Of a stretch of DNA of 41,894 bases, positions 24,494-34,194 are shown in pieces (position 1 is the first letter of the stretch; each line of letters begins with the position of its first letter). The notes below the pieces were generated by a model. It was not told where the DNA came from. It saw only the letters and a program-made list of their open reading frames with translations, and ran no database searches. Source of the stretch: Arthrobacter sp. (lineage in GTDB: Bacteria; Actinomycetota; Actinomycetes; Actinomycetales; Micrococcaceae); contig NZ_JAPSHJ010000033.1 in the NCBI RefSeq assembly GCF_031179985.1, forward strand, positions 1 through 41,894, written 5' to 3'. The translations under genes were made by a program, and so were the position numbers.

Positions 24494-26410
24494 TTAATCT
24501 GTAGTCCGAGTGCCAGCGGTGCAAGCTTTCTCTTCTTTGTCAAGAATTACATCCTTGACATTCTGGACAGTGGGGGTTACTACGGCTTTCGGTTCTGTAT
24601 GTTGAACAATTTTTCCGAAAGTAAAGTCAACAGTACTTTCTTGGCCGGGGGCCAAACTGGTTGTCACCATGCCCACCGGGCGTCCGGCGTGAATGTGAGA
24701 GCCGAAGGGAACTTTTGTGCCGTTGTCGTGGGCAGTTTCAATGTGTGATTGCGCAGGACCATAAACCACGATGTTGGTTTGCACGGTTCCTGCAGGCACG
24801 CCATAGCGCCCGCCACCAGTCACTAATTCGGGTAGGGAAGTAGCTGCGTCCATGGGGGCAGTGTTGGACGTAGTCACCCGAACGGTGACTTCCGAATAAC
24901 CATCAGTTTTGCACTCTTCCATCAGTTGCACGCTGCGTCTGACGTAGTAGTCCATTTTGGCACCCGTTCCGTCATTAAAGAACACGCCGAAGGAATTCCC
25001 ACCGGCAGCGGGTCCGGATATTGAGCCGCCGATGCTGGTTTTCCCGATAATGTCCTGTTCTGCTTTATGGCTGCTCCAGACGTGCAACCGGTTCTCCTGC
25101 GCACCGGTCGTCAAAGCTTCAAGGAGGTGATCTCCAGGAACCTTACCGGAAGCCAACGCCGAGAAAACTTCTTTTGAAGCCGATGCAAAATAGGCGTCTT
25201 GTAGCTCATTGCTGTCCAATTCCTTGTAGACATCGGAGAGGAGGGTCTTTACAACGTTTTCTTCTGTCAAGGTCGTGGGCAACCCGCTTGCTATCACGGC
25301 ATCAGGAATAGGGATAGTAAGCGGGCCAGATGCCTTCAGAATGTGGGCCAGGACCACCGGATCCAAGGCGATAACACCGTCCACCGGACTTCCCTGCCGG
25401 GCTTCCCACATGGACTTAGCGGCTTTTGCTGCCGTCGGAAAATCCGGAGTGAGGTTGACGTCGCTGATGAAGGTTCCCAGCCTCTTTGAGTAAATCTGAG
25501 TCTGCACCGGATCCACGTCAACAGGAGGCGTGAACCTGCCCATTGCGGAACCGGTGGACTGCGCCTCAAGCCGAATTTCACCGTCCTCAAGGTGCAACAC
25601 GGCCAGAGCGCCAGGCAGTCCGCCGGTCGCACGTATCTCAGCATTGTTCTGGATCAGGACCAGGTAGTTTCTGGGTCCAGCTGCCCCCATCATGGCTGGC
25701 AGTATTCGCGATGTGTCAGCGGCAGTATTGAGCGTCTGCCGGAGATCGTCCAGCGATTGCGTTGCTTCTGCGAGCGGACGCGAGACTTCGGGGAACAGTC
25801 CTGAATCGTCTATACCGGACAAGCGTGCATGAGTCAGTTCAACTGTGTTCGCGGCGGCCACGATTGTGGGTGAAGACGATTCCAATGGCGCCACGTCGAA
25901 CTTGCCGTTCACAGGAGTCATTTTCTGCCAGTCCAACGAGCTAACAACTCCCAGCATCGGTTGGGCGGCTCGGTCCACCACATCGTCAGCCGATAGAACC
26001 AGCTCTGCCGTGACTGAAAAGTTCGGCCCAACAAACGGAAGGGCCCCGGCTGCTTTCCACAGCGGATCGGTCGCCGCTCCGCGTGCCGTATCAATGTGTA
26101 GCTGTAGCTCATCGAGTGTTTTTTGTGCCGCTTGATTGTCCTTGGCCAGCAGTTCTTCCTTGAACTGTGGCACGAGTTGGCTGACAGCCGCCATTTCAGT
26201 TCGCAGCTCTGTGGCGCGGTAGGCCAACCAGGCTGCTGCGGCTCCGGCCAGAAGGGCTAGTGACCCCATTACTGCTGCCATTCGTACTAGAAGCCGGCGT
26301 CGGCCGCTACGATCAGACCTCTTGGGACCGGGCCTTGACGGACGAGTGGCACGAGGTTGTTCGGTAGATCCTGACACGCCCAAAGGATCCCCCAAATCCT
26401 TAGTGGTCAC
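24494..26410 (-). CDS. DUF4012-domain membrane protein
   Basis: A 638-aa protein with a Pro/Arg-rich cytoplasmic start, one membrane helix at about residues 45-67 and a large extracytoplasmic part that fits DUF4012. Recognisable segments are ILPAMMGAAGPRNYLVLIQNNAEIRATGGLPGALAVL and the RRSVQLM...DGYSEVTVRV region. The function is unknown, but family members sit in actinobacterial exopolysaccharide loci. It starts with GTG 26410, overlapping the stop of the Wzz/BY-kinase gene (GTGA). That makes a tight pair and suggests a role with chain-length control. Confidence 0.88.
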   Translation of the reverse strand: MTTKDLGDPLGVSGSTEQPRATRPSRPGPKRSDRSGRRRLLVRMAAVMGSLALLAGAAAAWLAYRATELRTEMAAVSQLVPQFKEELLAKDNQAAQKTLDELQLHIDTARGAATDPLWKAAGALPFVGPNFSVTAELVLSADDVVDRAAQPMLGVVSSLDWQKMTPVNGKFDVAPLESSSPTIVAAANTVELTHARLSGIDDSGLFPEVSRPLAEATQSLDDLRQTLNTAADTSRILPAMMGAAGPRNYLVLIQNNAEIRATGGLPGALAVLHLEDGEIRLEAQSTGSAMGRFTPPVDVDPVQTQIYSKRLGTFISDVNLTPDFPTAAKAAKSMWEARQGSPVDGVIALDPVVLAHILKASGPLTIPIPDAVIASGLPTTLTEENVVKTLLSDVYKELDSNELQDAYFASASKEVFSALASGKVPGDHLLEALTTGAQENRLHVWSSHKAEQDIIGKTSIGGSISGPAAGGNSFGVFFNDGTGAKMDYYVRRSVQLMEECKTDGYSEVTVRVTTSNTAPMDAATSLPELVTGGGRYGVPAGTVQTNIVVYGPAQSHIETAHDNGTKVPFGSHIHAGRPVGMVTTSLAPGQESTVDFTFGKIVQHTEPKAVVTPTVQNVKDVILDKEEKACTAGTRTTD

Positions 26411-27909
26411 TGCGGCTGCCTGCCGAGTCCGCTTCTTATGCGGGTAGGCTCTCGGGTCTCACCGTGCAGTATTTCTTCTGCAAAGCGTCCTTCGTCGTCG
26501 TCCGGGGCCGCTTGAGAATCCGGGTCGATCGGTTTCATGGTTTGGGCACCGCTCGTTGTGTTGCCGTAGCTGTAGTAGCTGTAGGCGTAAGCATCGGGTC
26601 CCTTAGTCGGAAGCCGGTTGAGTACCACGCCCAACACATCAGCTTGCACCATCTCCAACGCAGCAAGAGATTTTTCGAGGTCCGTGGTGCGTACCTTTTG
26701 CGTCCCCACGACCACTACCACTCCGCCTACTTGCTGGGCGAGAACCGCGGCATCAGTCACAGGCAGAAGCGGCGGCGCGTCGATGATCACGGCGTCAAAG
26801 GTGCCTTCCAACCTGGATATTAATTGCTTCATTTTCTCGGATCCAAGCAACTCGCTCGGGTTTGGAGGTATTTGACCTGACGCGAGAACATACAGTTGCT
26901 CACTGCCCCAGGGTTGCAGCAGATCGACGATGTCCGCTCTCCCGATGAGGGCTGTGGTCAACCCAGCATTGCGCTCCAGACCCAGGTATTCGGCGATCAT
27001 AGGTCTACGCAGGTCAGCATCCACTAAGGCCACAGTCTGTCCCGCCTGGGCCATTGCGATGGCAAGGTTTAGTGCTGTTGTGCTTTTGCCTTCGCCCGGA
27101 ACCGACGAGGTGATGAGTACGGTTTTTGAGTCATGGCCCACGTGGGCGAACTGCAGATTCGTGCGCAGCTGGCGGAAGGATTCTGCCCTTGGACTTTGAG
27201 TCGCCGTTTGCGTAAGCAACGGCTTCTTCACGGCATCTGAGTCAAAGCTGACCCCGCCGAGTAGTGCCGCCGTCGTCACCCGGCGCAGATCTGCCTCGCC
27301 GCGGATTCTTGTATCCAAAACCGATCGGAGGACGGCAAGCGCGACGCCGGCAGCAATTCCCGCCAGCAATCCTAGAATCAGGTTCAGGCGGACGTTGGGT
27401 GAAGAAGGGCCAGCCGGGGCCATGGCTGGGGTTATGATCGACAATTTCACCGGAGAGGAGCCGCCCGCAGATGGCTTTTCGAGCTCATCAACTGCCTGAA
27501 TGAGGCTGTTGCCGACTGCCTGGGCTATTGCCGCAGCTTGTATGGGTGACTCGTCAGTCACAGAAATACTAATGAGGACAGTATTGACATCTGAGGTCGC
27601 TGTTATTTTGTTGGATAGTACTTCCGGAGTCACTTCCAGCCCCAAGCTGTCAACCACCGGCTGAAGTACAGCTGGTGTATTTACGGTTTTAACGTAGGAC
27701 TGGACTCGCGCCTGGGTGAATACGTTGCCCTGCTGCAGTTCCGTGACCGTAGCCGAATTCTGAAGTGCTACAAAAAGTTTCGTTTCGGACTCGTAGGTCG
27801 GTTGAATCATGAGAGTCGCAACCCCCGCGATCAGGAGACCAGCAAGAGTACTCGCCACCACCGCGATCCAATTTCGTCTCAGAATGCGAAAATAATCCTT
27901 AAGCTCCAA
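26407..27909 (-). CDS. Wzz-type chain-length regulator fused to a BY-type tyrosine kinase
   Basis: A 500-aa inner-membrane co-polymerase that controls glycan assembly. The Wzz part spans about residues 1-200 with helices near 15-32 (WIAVVASTLAGLLIAGVA) and 175-192. The ATPase/kinase part has Walker A SSVPGEGKST, Walker A' LVDADLRRP and Walker B IIDAPPL. The C-terminus has the tyrosine cluster YAYSYYSYG, the expected autophosphorylation site. It starts with TTG 27909 behind AAGGGG. A partner phosphatase could be the one at 15815-16459. It is divergent from the pglF-like gene. Confidence 0.94.
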   Translation of the reverse strand: MELKDYFRILRRNWIAVVASTLAGLLIAGVATLMIQPTYESETKLFVALQNSATVTELQQGNVFTQARVQSYVKTVNTPAVLQPVVDSLGLEVTPEVLSNKITATSDVNTVLISISVTDESPIQAAAIAQAVGNSLIQAVDELEKPSAGGSSPVKLSIITPAMAPAGPSSPNVRLNLILGLLAGIAAGVALAVLRSVLDTRIRGEADLRRVTTAALLGGVSFDSDAVKKPLLTQTATQSPRAESFRQLRTNLQFAHVGHDSKTVLITSSVPGEGKSTTALNLAIAMAQAGQTVALVDADLRRPMIAEYLGLERNAGLTTALIGRADIVDLLQPWGSEQLYVLASGQIPPNPSELLGSEKMKQLISRLEGTFDAVIIDAPPLLPVTDAAVLAQQVGGVVVVVGTQKVRTTDLEKSLAALEMVQADVLGVVLNRLPTKGPDAYAYSYYSYGNTTSGAQTMKPIDPDSQAAPDDDEGRFAEEILHGETREPTRIRSGLGRQPQ

Positions 27910-28258
27910 AATCGAGCCCCTTCCGGATGAGGGTTAGGCGAGTTTTTCCTCATCGTACCGCGCTTCAAGATTTCGGAGACGGAAGAGTGGTGCTGCATTC
28001 TCCAGGGACTCCACGTCATGGAAGACCCGGGGATTCAATATCTTCGTGATCCATTCCCACAGCCAGCCTCGCAAACTAGGCTATAAAGGAAAGCATCAGG
28101 TCGAACGGCTAGCTTGGTTTCAATAGCCATTCAGTTGTGCTCAGCACGGGTCTCAAGAGTATTACGTCGGTGCGAGTGCAGCACTGGGCATGGATACTGC
28201 GTTGATTGGTTTGGCAATCTAGGCAACGTCTGGGCCAATTTCGGGGGGAAAAGTTCGA
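27910..28258. promoter_or_regulatory. 349-bp divergent intergenic region of the glycan locus
   Basis: Holds the promoters of both the Wzz/BY-kinase operon and the pglF-like operon. A TATAAA at 28082-28087 could be a plus-strand -10 box, without a convincing -35 box. A small hairpin (GATTG 28204-28208 with CAATC 28215-28219) lies before the pglF ribosome site GGGGGG. No gene, longer repeat or recognisable riboswitch was seen. Confidence 0.35.
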
Positions 28259-30106
28259 GTGGGAATAACAATTAATGAGCGCAATCGTCTGGGCGAAGGC
28301 GATCGCACTGCACGCTGGGCATCCCGCGTCCTCCAGTATTCTGTTGATGCAGAGGCATGGGTTATCGCTGTAGTCTTCGCCGTGTTGTTTCGCTACGATT
28401 TCGTTGCCGATCGCGTCAATTGGTTGTCTGTTGGCATCTTATCCATATTGGCAATGTTGTTACAGGCTGTCGTCGGTTGGGCGTTCGCCCTCTATCGTGG
28501 GCGCCACCGGCACGGCGCGTTTCATGAGGCGCAGACTCTCCTGGGTACCGTGGTGGTCGTTGCTACCCTCTTGTTCGGGGTCAACTTTTATCTGCTTAGC
28601 GCTGCAGGTCTTCCACGGAGCACCGCGCTCGTAGCTTTACCAGTTGCGTTCGTGCTCATGGGAGGAAGTCGCTATCTCCAGAGGATTGTGTCCGAACGGA
28701 GAGTTCGTCCGTTGAATTCCGCCGAACGGGTGCTGATCTACGGGGCGGGCCAAACCGGGGACTACCTCGTCAAACGAATGCTCACTGATCCCGGGTCTCC
28801 ATACAGACCTGTTGGACTCGTTGACGATGATTCCGACAAGCGGCACCTTCGCCTCTCCAATATTCCGGTTCTGGGCAGCGGCCTCGATTTGACGTCCGTG
28901 GCCGAAAAGACTGGTGCAACCGCTTTGGTCCTGTGTGTGGCACGAGCCGATGCCGACGTCGTTCGAGAAGTGTCTGACCGGGCCGACAGAGCGGGTTTGC
29001 GGTTAATGGTGATGCCACTACTTTCCGAAATCCTTGAAGAGGGCATGGGGCTTGCTGACCTGCGGGATGTCGCGATCGAGGATATTATCGGACGCCGTCC
29101 AGTCGACACCCACGTGGAATCGATTGCCGGATACGTCGCAGGCAAGCGTGTCTTGGTTACAGGGGCCGGTGGATCAATCGGTTCTGAACTTTGCCGTCAG
29201 CTGACGAAATTCTCTCCGAGCGAGCTCATCATGCTTGATCGAGATGAGACGGGTCTTCACGGAGTACAACTGTCCATCGTTGGGCATGGTCTGCTCGACA
29301 GTGACGAGGTAGTTCTCGCCGACATCCGTGATGCGCAAGCACTGCAGCGAATATTTGATGAGCGCAAGCCCGAGGTCGTTTTCCATGCGGCAGCGCTGAA
29401 ACACCTTCCCATGCTCGAACAGTATCCATCCGAGGCTTGGAAGACGAATGTTCTAGGAACCTTGAATGTCTTGAAAGTGGCCGGCAGTGTGGGTGTCGAG
29501 ACCTTCGTCAATATTTCAACAGACAAAGCAGCGAATCCAGTCAGTGTGCTAGGTCGATCCAAAAGACTTGCTGAAAAGCTGACTGCATGGGCCGCCTGGT
29601 CAACTGACAAACCTTACCTTTCAGTGCGGTTTGGCAATGTCATTGGAAGCCGGGGATCAATGCTCCCTACATTTATCGCGCAGATAGAAGCAGGCGGTCC
29701 AGTGACTGTCACGCATCCCGACGTCACACGCTACTTCATGACTATTCCTGAAGCCTGTCAGCTCGTCATTCAGGCCGGGGCGATTGGGCGGGCTGGGGAG
29801 GTGCTCATCCTAGACATGGGGGAACCAGTTCGTATTCTTGATATCGCCCAGAGAATGATTGCTACATCTGGAAAGAAGATCGACATCTCATTTACGGGGC
29901 TGAGGGAAGGAGAAAAACTCCATGAAGACCTCATTGGAACGAGCGAATCAGATGAGCGTCCTTTCCACGCAAGTATTAGCCACACGAGCGTACCCACTTT
30001 AGATCCTGCAGATTTGGACAGACACAAATGGCAAGAAAGCATCGCTAGTACAAGAAACTTACAGCCGCCCCAGATACTTCACACTCTTGCTGACATACAG
30101 AAATAG
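28259..30106 (+). CDS. pglF: Membrane-bound nucleotide-sugar 4,6-dehydratase (PglF/CapD/WbpM-like)
   Basis: A 615-aa membrane enzyme with four N-terminal helices (about residues 25-130), then a Rossmann-like region (VLIYGAGQTG) and a C-terminal short-chain dehydrogenase domain with TGAGGSIGSELCRQL, NISTDKAANP and GNVIGSRGSM. The family converts UDP-GlcNAc to the UDP-4-keto-6-deoxy sugar. With PglE, PglD and PglC neighbours, the bacillosamine pathway is the best reading; a WbpM-type 6-deoxy sugar route cannot be excluded. The GTG at 28259 follows GGGGGGAAAA. It is separated by 115 bp from the acetyltransferase gene. Confidence 0.92.
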   Translation: MGITINERNRLGEGDRTARWASRVLQYSVDAEAWVIAVVFAVLFRYDFVADRVNWLSVGILSILAMLLQAVVGWAFALYRGRHRHGAFHEAQTLLGTVVVVATLLFGVNFYLLSAAGLPRSTALVALPVAFVLMGGSRYLQRIVSERRVRPLNSAERVLIYGAGQTGDYLVKRMLTDPGSPYRPVGLVDDDSDKRHLRLSNIPVLGSGLDLTSVAEKTGATALVLCVARADADVVREVSDRADRAGLRLMVMPLLSEILEEGMGLADLRDVAIEDIIGRRPVDTHVESIAGYVAGKRVLVTGAGGSIGSELCRQLTKFSPSELIMLDRDETGLHGVQLSIVGHGLLDSDEVVLADIRDAQALQRIFDERKPEVVFHAAALKHLPMLEQYPSEAWKTNVLGTLNVLKVAGSVGVETFVNISTDKAANPVSVLGRSKRLAEKLTAWAAWSTDKPYLSVRFGNVIGSRGSMLPTFIAQIEAGGPVTVTHPDVTRYFMTIPEACQLVIQAGAIGRAGEVLILDMGEPVRILDIAQRMIATSGKKIDISFTGLREGEKLHEDLIGTSESDERPFHASISHTSVPTLDPADLDRHKWQESIASTRNLQPPQILHTLADIQK

Positions 30107-30221
30107 CTCCGACTGGCGAAACCTACGCAAGCTGCCGATATCCTATCCAGCAGATAAAGGATGAGTATTGCCCTTTGCCCCCTCTTCCACGAGCACAGCT
30201 AGCAGGATATGAGATTAAGCC

Positions 30222-30872
30222 TTGGTTCCATCATTAATTATTGTGGGCGCAGGTGGTTTCGGTCGTGAAACCATTGATGTTGTCGAAGCCATCAATCAGG
30301 TTTCACCACATGCTGAGACCTACTCGCTGCAAGGCGTCGTCGATGATAACCCTGCTCTGGATGACCTAGCTTTGCTGTCGAGGAGAGGTGTGCGGTACCT
30401 CGGTACGACCAGTGAAGTACTGGATACGATCGCCTCTGACGTCCGTTACCTCATAGGTGTCGGAAGTCCCGCGGCCAGAGAAAAAATAGACTTTCAGTAC
30501 CGGCAGGCGGGCTTACAAGCGGGAACGGCAATCCACCCACGGGCAACTATTGGTTCAGATTTTCAACTTGCGCCGGGCACTGTAATTTGTGCCGGCGCCC
30601 AAGTGTCTACCAACGTAAAGTTTGGCGCTCACGTCCACATAAACCCTGGTGCGATCTTAGGACATGACGCGCGTCTTTCCGACTATGTATCCGTAAATCC
30701 GGGGGCAATAGTTTCTGGTCGCGTGGAGGTGGGTTCTCGAGTTCTGGTAGGAGCAGGTTCCATAATCTTGCAGGGGCTCACCGTTGGCGCGGGTTCACTG
30801 GTGGGCGCAGGAGCCGTCGTCACTAAAGACGTGCCGGAACGCACGGTGGTCAAGGGCGTGCCGGCACGATGA
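30222..30872 (+). CDS. pglD: Sugar O/N-acetyltransferase of the NeuD/PglD family
   Basis: A 216-aa left-handed beta-helix acetyltransferase. It has an N-terminal Rossmann-like region (IIVGAGGFGRETIDVV) and hexapeptide repeats from about residue 100 (GAQVSTNVKFGAHVHINPGA, IVSGRVEVG), ending VTKDVPERTVVKGVPAR. PglD acetylates the 4-amino group of the UDP-bacillosamine precursor; a catalytic His is plausible in HVHINPG. It starts with TTG 30222; the ribosome site is weak. It overlaps the aminotransferase by 4 nt (ATGA). Confidence 0.88.
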   Translation: MVPSLIIVGAGGFGRETIDVVEAINQVSPHAETYSLQGVVDDNPALDDLALLSRRGVRYLGTTSEVLDTIASDVRYLIGVGSPAAREKIDFQYRQAGLQAGTAIHPRATIGSDFQLAPGTVICAGAQVSTNVKFGAHVHINPGAILGHDARLSDYVSVNPGAIVSGRVEVGSRVLVGAGSIILQGLTVGAGSLVGAGAVVTKDVPERTVVKGVPAR

Positions 30873-32074
30873 GTTTCGTTAAGACAGATGTTCAGGGTGC
30901 ACACAACAAGATTGCTGGCGAAGGGGGATCAGTGGAAACGACCAGAATTTTGATGTCGACACCGGATATAGGTGAGCTGGAGGAGGAGTATGTTCTTTCA
31001 GCAATGCGTTCAGGATGGGTTGCTCCCCTCGGGCCTGATGTGGACCGGTTTGAAGAAGAAGTTGCTGTCAGAGTTGGAGCGCACCACGCCGTTGCTCTCA
31101 GTTCAGGGACTGCAGGCCTGCACCTTGGATTGCTCGGCGTTGGCGTCAAGCCAGGGGATTTAGTCGTGACAGCCTCGATGACCTTCGCGGCTACTGCTAA
31201 CGCCATTACTTACACTGGCGCCACTCCGGTTTTCGTTGACTGCGATCTAAGTACCGGAAACATCGATCCAAACGTGTTATCCGAGGCGGTAATAGACTTA
31301 ATGCGCCTTGGGAAAAGGCCAGCGGCCATAGTTCCCGTCGATCTTCTAGGGAAGACGGTCGACTACACAATGGTCTGCAGACTTGCGAAGGAGTTGAGAA
31401 TCCCAGTCATCGCCGATGCAGCTGAATCCCTGGGTGCGACGCACAAGAATATCGCGGCAGGCAGCTGGGGGGATGCTTCCGTTTTTTCCTTTAATGGCAA
31501 CAAAATTATGACCACTTCAGGCGGCGGCATGATCACGACTGATGATGGTGCCTTGGCCGCAAAAGTCCGATATTTGGCCACGCAGGCGCGGCAGCCAGCA
31601 TCGCACTATGAACATACTGAAATCGGGTATAACTATCGACTCAGCAATCTATTGGCCGCGTTGGGCAGGGCGCAGTTGACTCGGCTGGATGAAATGATTG
31701 CTGCTCGGCGTGCTCACAGAAACACCTACCGTGAAACGGTCAGCCAGTTTGAGGGTGTTGAGATATTTGGTGGGGAAGACGATAGCCAGGACAACTGTTG
31801 GTTGACCGCGATTATTATCGATCCTAAAGCTTCGCATCGTACGGCTACCGAGTTGCAAGACGCATTGAACCGTGCTGATATTGAAAGCCGCCCGCTGTGG
31901 AAACCGATGCACCTTCAACCTGTTTTCAAAAATCATCGATCATATTTGAATGGAAGTAGCCAATATCTATTTGAGAATGGGCTTACGCTTCCCAGCGGTT
32001 CGAATCTTAGTAGCCGATCCATCGGCCGCGTAGTAGATGTGCTCGATGCGTTTTTTGCCGAAAGTCTCAAGTGA
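30869..32074 (+). CDS. pglE: DegT/DnrJ/EryC1/StrS aminotransferase, PglE-like
   Basis: A 401-aa PLP enzyme that puts an amino group on a 4-keto sugar, here probably UDP-4-keto-6-deoxy-GlcNAc. The conserved Lys is in SFNGNKIMTTSGGG. Other family segments are VALSSGTAGLHLGLL, FAATANAITYTGATPVFVD and the DAAESLGATH loop. The ATG at 30869 overlaps the previous stop; GTG 30932 with AAGGGGG is an alternative start that removes 21 residues and would begin nearer to the family's usual start. It sits between the PglD-like and PglC-like genes. Confidence 0.92.
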   Translation: MSFVKTDVQGAHNKIAGEGGSVETTRILMSTPDIGELEEEYVLSAMRSGWVAPLGPDVDRFEEEVAVRVGAHHAVALSSGTAGLHLGLLGVGVKPGDLVVTASMTFAATANAITYTGATPVFVDCDLSTGNIDPNVLSEAVIDLMRLGKRPAAIVPVDLLGKTVDYTMVCRLAKELRIPVIADAAESLGATHKNIAAGSWGDASVFSFNGNKIMTTSGGGMITTDDGALAAKVRYLATQARQPASHYEHTEIGYNYRLSNLLAALGRAQLTRLDEMIAARRAHRNTYRETVSQFEGVEIFGGEDDSQDNCWLTAIIIDPKASHRTATELQDALNRADIESRPLWKPMHLQPVFKNHRSYLNGSSQYLFENGLTLPSGSNLSSRSIGRVVDVLDAFFAESLK

Positions 32075-32734
32075 ATGAGGAACTCACTCTATTCCTATCG
32101 CACGGTAAAGCGTGCACTTGATTTGATTTTCGCAACTATTGGCCTAGCTGTGTCTGCCCCCGCACAATCGGTGATCGCAGTATTGGTCTTACTTAAACAC
32201 GGCCGCCCCATCATCTTCAAGCAGGATCGGCCTGGTCTCCATGGTGAGACATTTAGCTTGCTGAAATTTCGTTCGATGAAGAACCACGATGAGGATGGGG
32301 GTCTAGACACCGATGAACAGCGACTGACGAGGTTTGGGCGTTGGTTAAGGTCGACAAGTCTGGATGAGTTACCCAGTCTCATTAACGTACTCAAGGGTGA
32401 TATGAGTCTGGTAGGGCCTAGGCCACTGTTGGTCAAGTATTTGGAACTGTATACACCTGAACAGGCGCATCGGCACGATGTTCGTCCCGGAGTTACTGGG
32501 CTGGCGCAAGTGAAAGGGCGCAACTCCATTACGTGGGAGGAGAAATTGAAATGGGATCTGATCTATGTGGATCACCAATCCTGCGGATTGGACCTACTGA
32601 TAGTCGCGGAGACTGTGCTGGCAGTATGCAAACGCTCTGGTATTTCGGCTGAAGGTTCTGCCACAATGCCGGAATTTCGTGGGCAGCCGGAAATAAAGGA
32701 CCGAAAGTCCCCTGATGTGAGGAACGACGTGTAA
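32075..32734 (+). CDS. pglC: Undecaprenyl-phosphate sugar phosphotransferase, PglC-like
   Basis: A 219-aa monotopic sugar transferase that moves the sugar phosphate of a UDP-sugar to undecaprenyl phosphate, starting glycan assembly on the inner membrane. It has one N-terminal re-entrant helix (FATIGLAVSAPAQSVIAVLV) and the conserved motifs KFRSM, STSLDELPSLINVLKGDMSLVGPRP (Asp-Glu catalytic pair) and RPGVTGLAQVKGRN. Its neighbours suggest that the sugar is diacetylbacillosamine, but galactose- or GlcNAc-type substrates fit the fold as well. The start is 1 bp after the pglE stop. Confidence 0.95.
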   Translation: MRNSLYSYRTVKRALDLIFATIGLAVSAPAQSVIAVLVLLKHGRPIIFKQDRPGLHGETFSLLKFRSMKNHDEDGGLDTDEQRLTRFGRWLRSTSLDELPSLINVLKGDMSLVGPRPLLVKYLELYTPEQAHRHDVRPGVTGLAQVKGRNSITWEEKLKWDLIYVDHQSCGLDLLIVAETVLAVCKRSGISAEGSATMPEFRGQPEIKDRKSPDVRNDV

Positions 32735-32840
32735 CTTTCTAAGGAAGCCACACAGTCCGGCTTTCGACATTGAGGGCCACTTGTCATTCCCCAATAGTAG
32801 CTATTCTCGAGATGGAAGATATGTCAGGCAGTTCAAAAAA

Positions 32841-34028
32841 ATGGATACCCAACGTACGGTCTTGGTTCTTAATCAGTTTGCCCTGCCATCAAATTGTCCT
32901 GGCGGAACTAGGCACGTGGAAATGTTTTCGCTATTGGAGAACTGGCGAAGCATCTTTATTGTGGGAGATAGAAATTACTTCTCCGGTGAACGAATTGACA
33001 CGAGCGATGCTCGGTTCAGAACCGTTCGACTACTTATTACCGGTAAGACACCCGCCCGGCGCGCAATGGGGTGGCTTGAGTATATGGTGAAAGCTATTTT
33101 TGTTGGATTGAAGGAACGCAACGTCGATGTCATTTATGCGTCTTCCCCACACTTGTTTACACCTGTAGCTGGGTGGGTACTCGCGAAGATGATGCGGGCA
33201 AAGTTGGTGGTCGAAATTCGCGATTTGTGGCCCGAATCGTTTATTGCACTGGATGTGATTCGGACCCAGGGGCGAATGTACAAGGGGCTTAAGGCCTTGG
33301 AGAAATGGATTTATGACCGAGCCGACTGGATAGTGGGTGTAAGTGTTCAGTGGAAAGTTTACTTTCAACAGAATGCCCCGAATAAAAGCTTTACGGCAAT
33401 ACCGAACGGTACCGATGTGGCAGCCTTCGACTTAGCAAAGCCGGCAGCATTGGATTGGGGGAAGCATGGCTCAGCGACGAACGGTCTCAAGTTTGTTTTT
33501 GCAGGCTCTCATGGTCCGAAAGATGGTCTTGACTTGCTTCTTGATGCAGTAGGAGACTTTCCGGAGGATCTCTTTGTCTTGATAGGGAACGGTACGGAAA
33601 AGAGCAAGCTTGCTGACCGCGTAGAGCGGGAGGGCCTGAAGAACGTATTGATGTTAGAGCCCGTGACCAAGGCAGAGCTTCCCAGTTATCTCAAACTAAT
33701 GGACGTCGGACTTCACTTGGTGGCAGATTGGGAAGTTTTCAAGCGTGGAATGAGCCCCAACAAATTGCACGACTACCTCGGTGTGGGATTGCCCGTTATC
33801 AGCAATGCAGTCGGAGAGCCGCATCACATCTTGGAAGTATCAAGGGCCGGTGTCGGTGTTTCATCCGGGGAGATATCTCGTGGAATAAGGGCCATGAAGA
33901 TGCTGGAACGAACGGAGCTTAGAGCTATGGGGCAAAACGGTCGCGAATGGATGTTGAACAACCGTTCCCGCCCCATCGTTGCCTCAGCCCTGGAACAGGT
34001 GCTGAATGAAGTCTCAAAGAGCGGGTGA
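32841..34028 (+). CDS. GT4-family glycosyltransferase
   Basis: A ~395-aa cytosolic transferase with the GT-B fold. It shows VVEIRDLWPESF in the N-domain. The C-domain has FVFAGSHGPKDGLDLLLDA and the donor-binding part MSPNKLHDYLGVGLPVIS, similar to WbuB-type enzymes that add N-acetyl amino sugars. The ATG at 32841 begins at the family's usual start (MDTQRTVLVLNQF). An in-frame TTG at 32781 with GAGGG upstream would add 20 residues. The sugar and acceptor are unknown; it most likely adds the second residue to the PglC product. Confidence 0.88.
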   Translation: MDTQRTVLVLNQFALPSNCPGGTRHVEMFSLLENWRSIFIVGDRNYFSGERIDTSDARFRTVRLLITGKTPARRAMGWLEYMVKAIFVGLKERNVDVIYASSPHLFTPVAGWVLAKMMRAKLVVEIRDLWPESFIALDVIRTQGRMYKGLKALEKWIYDRADWIVGVSVQWKVYFQQNAPNKSFTAIPNGTDVAAFDLAKPAALDWGKHGSATNGLKFVFAGSHGPKDGLDLLLDAVGDFPEDLFVLIGNGTEKSKLADRVEREGLKNVLMLEPVTKAELPSYLKLMDVGLHLVADWEVFKRGMSPNKLHDYLGVGLPVISNAVGEPHHILEVSRAGVGVSSGEISRGIRAMKMLERTELRAMGQNGREWMLNNRSRPIVASALEQVLNEVSKSG

Positions 34029-34194
34029 GGTGGTCCCTTATGAGGTAGCTGGCCTCAGTTAGGGGCTCGTTCATCTTCGATATCTACGCCAGCGTCGGCT
34101 CGTAGGCTCGCCGGAGCCATTGGTCTCATTGGGTAACAGCACGGCCAGAAGGATATCAGCATGCCCCCCCCATATGGCCAACACGATGACAGAT

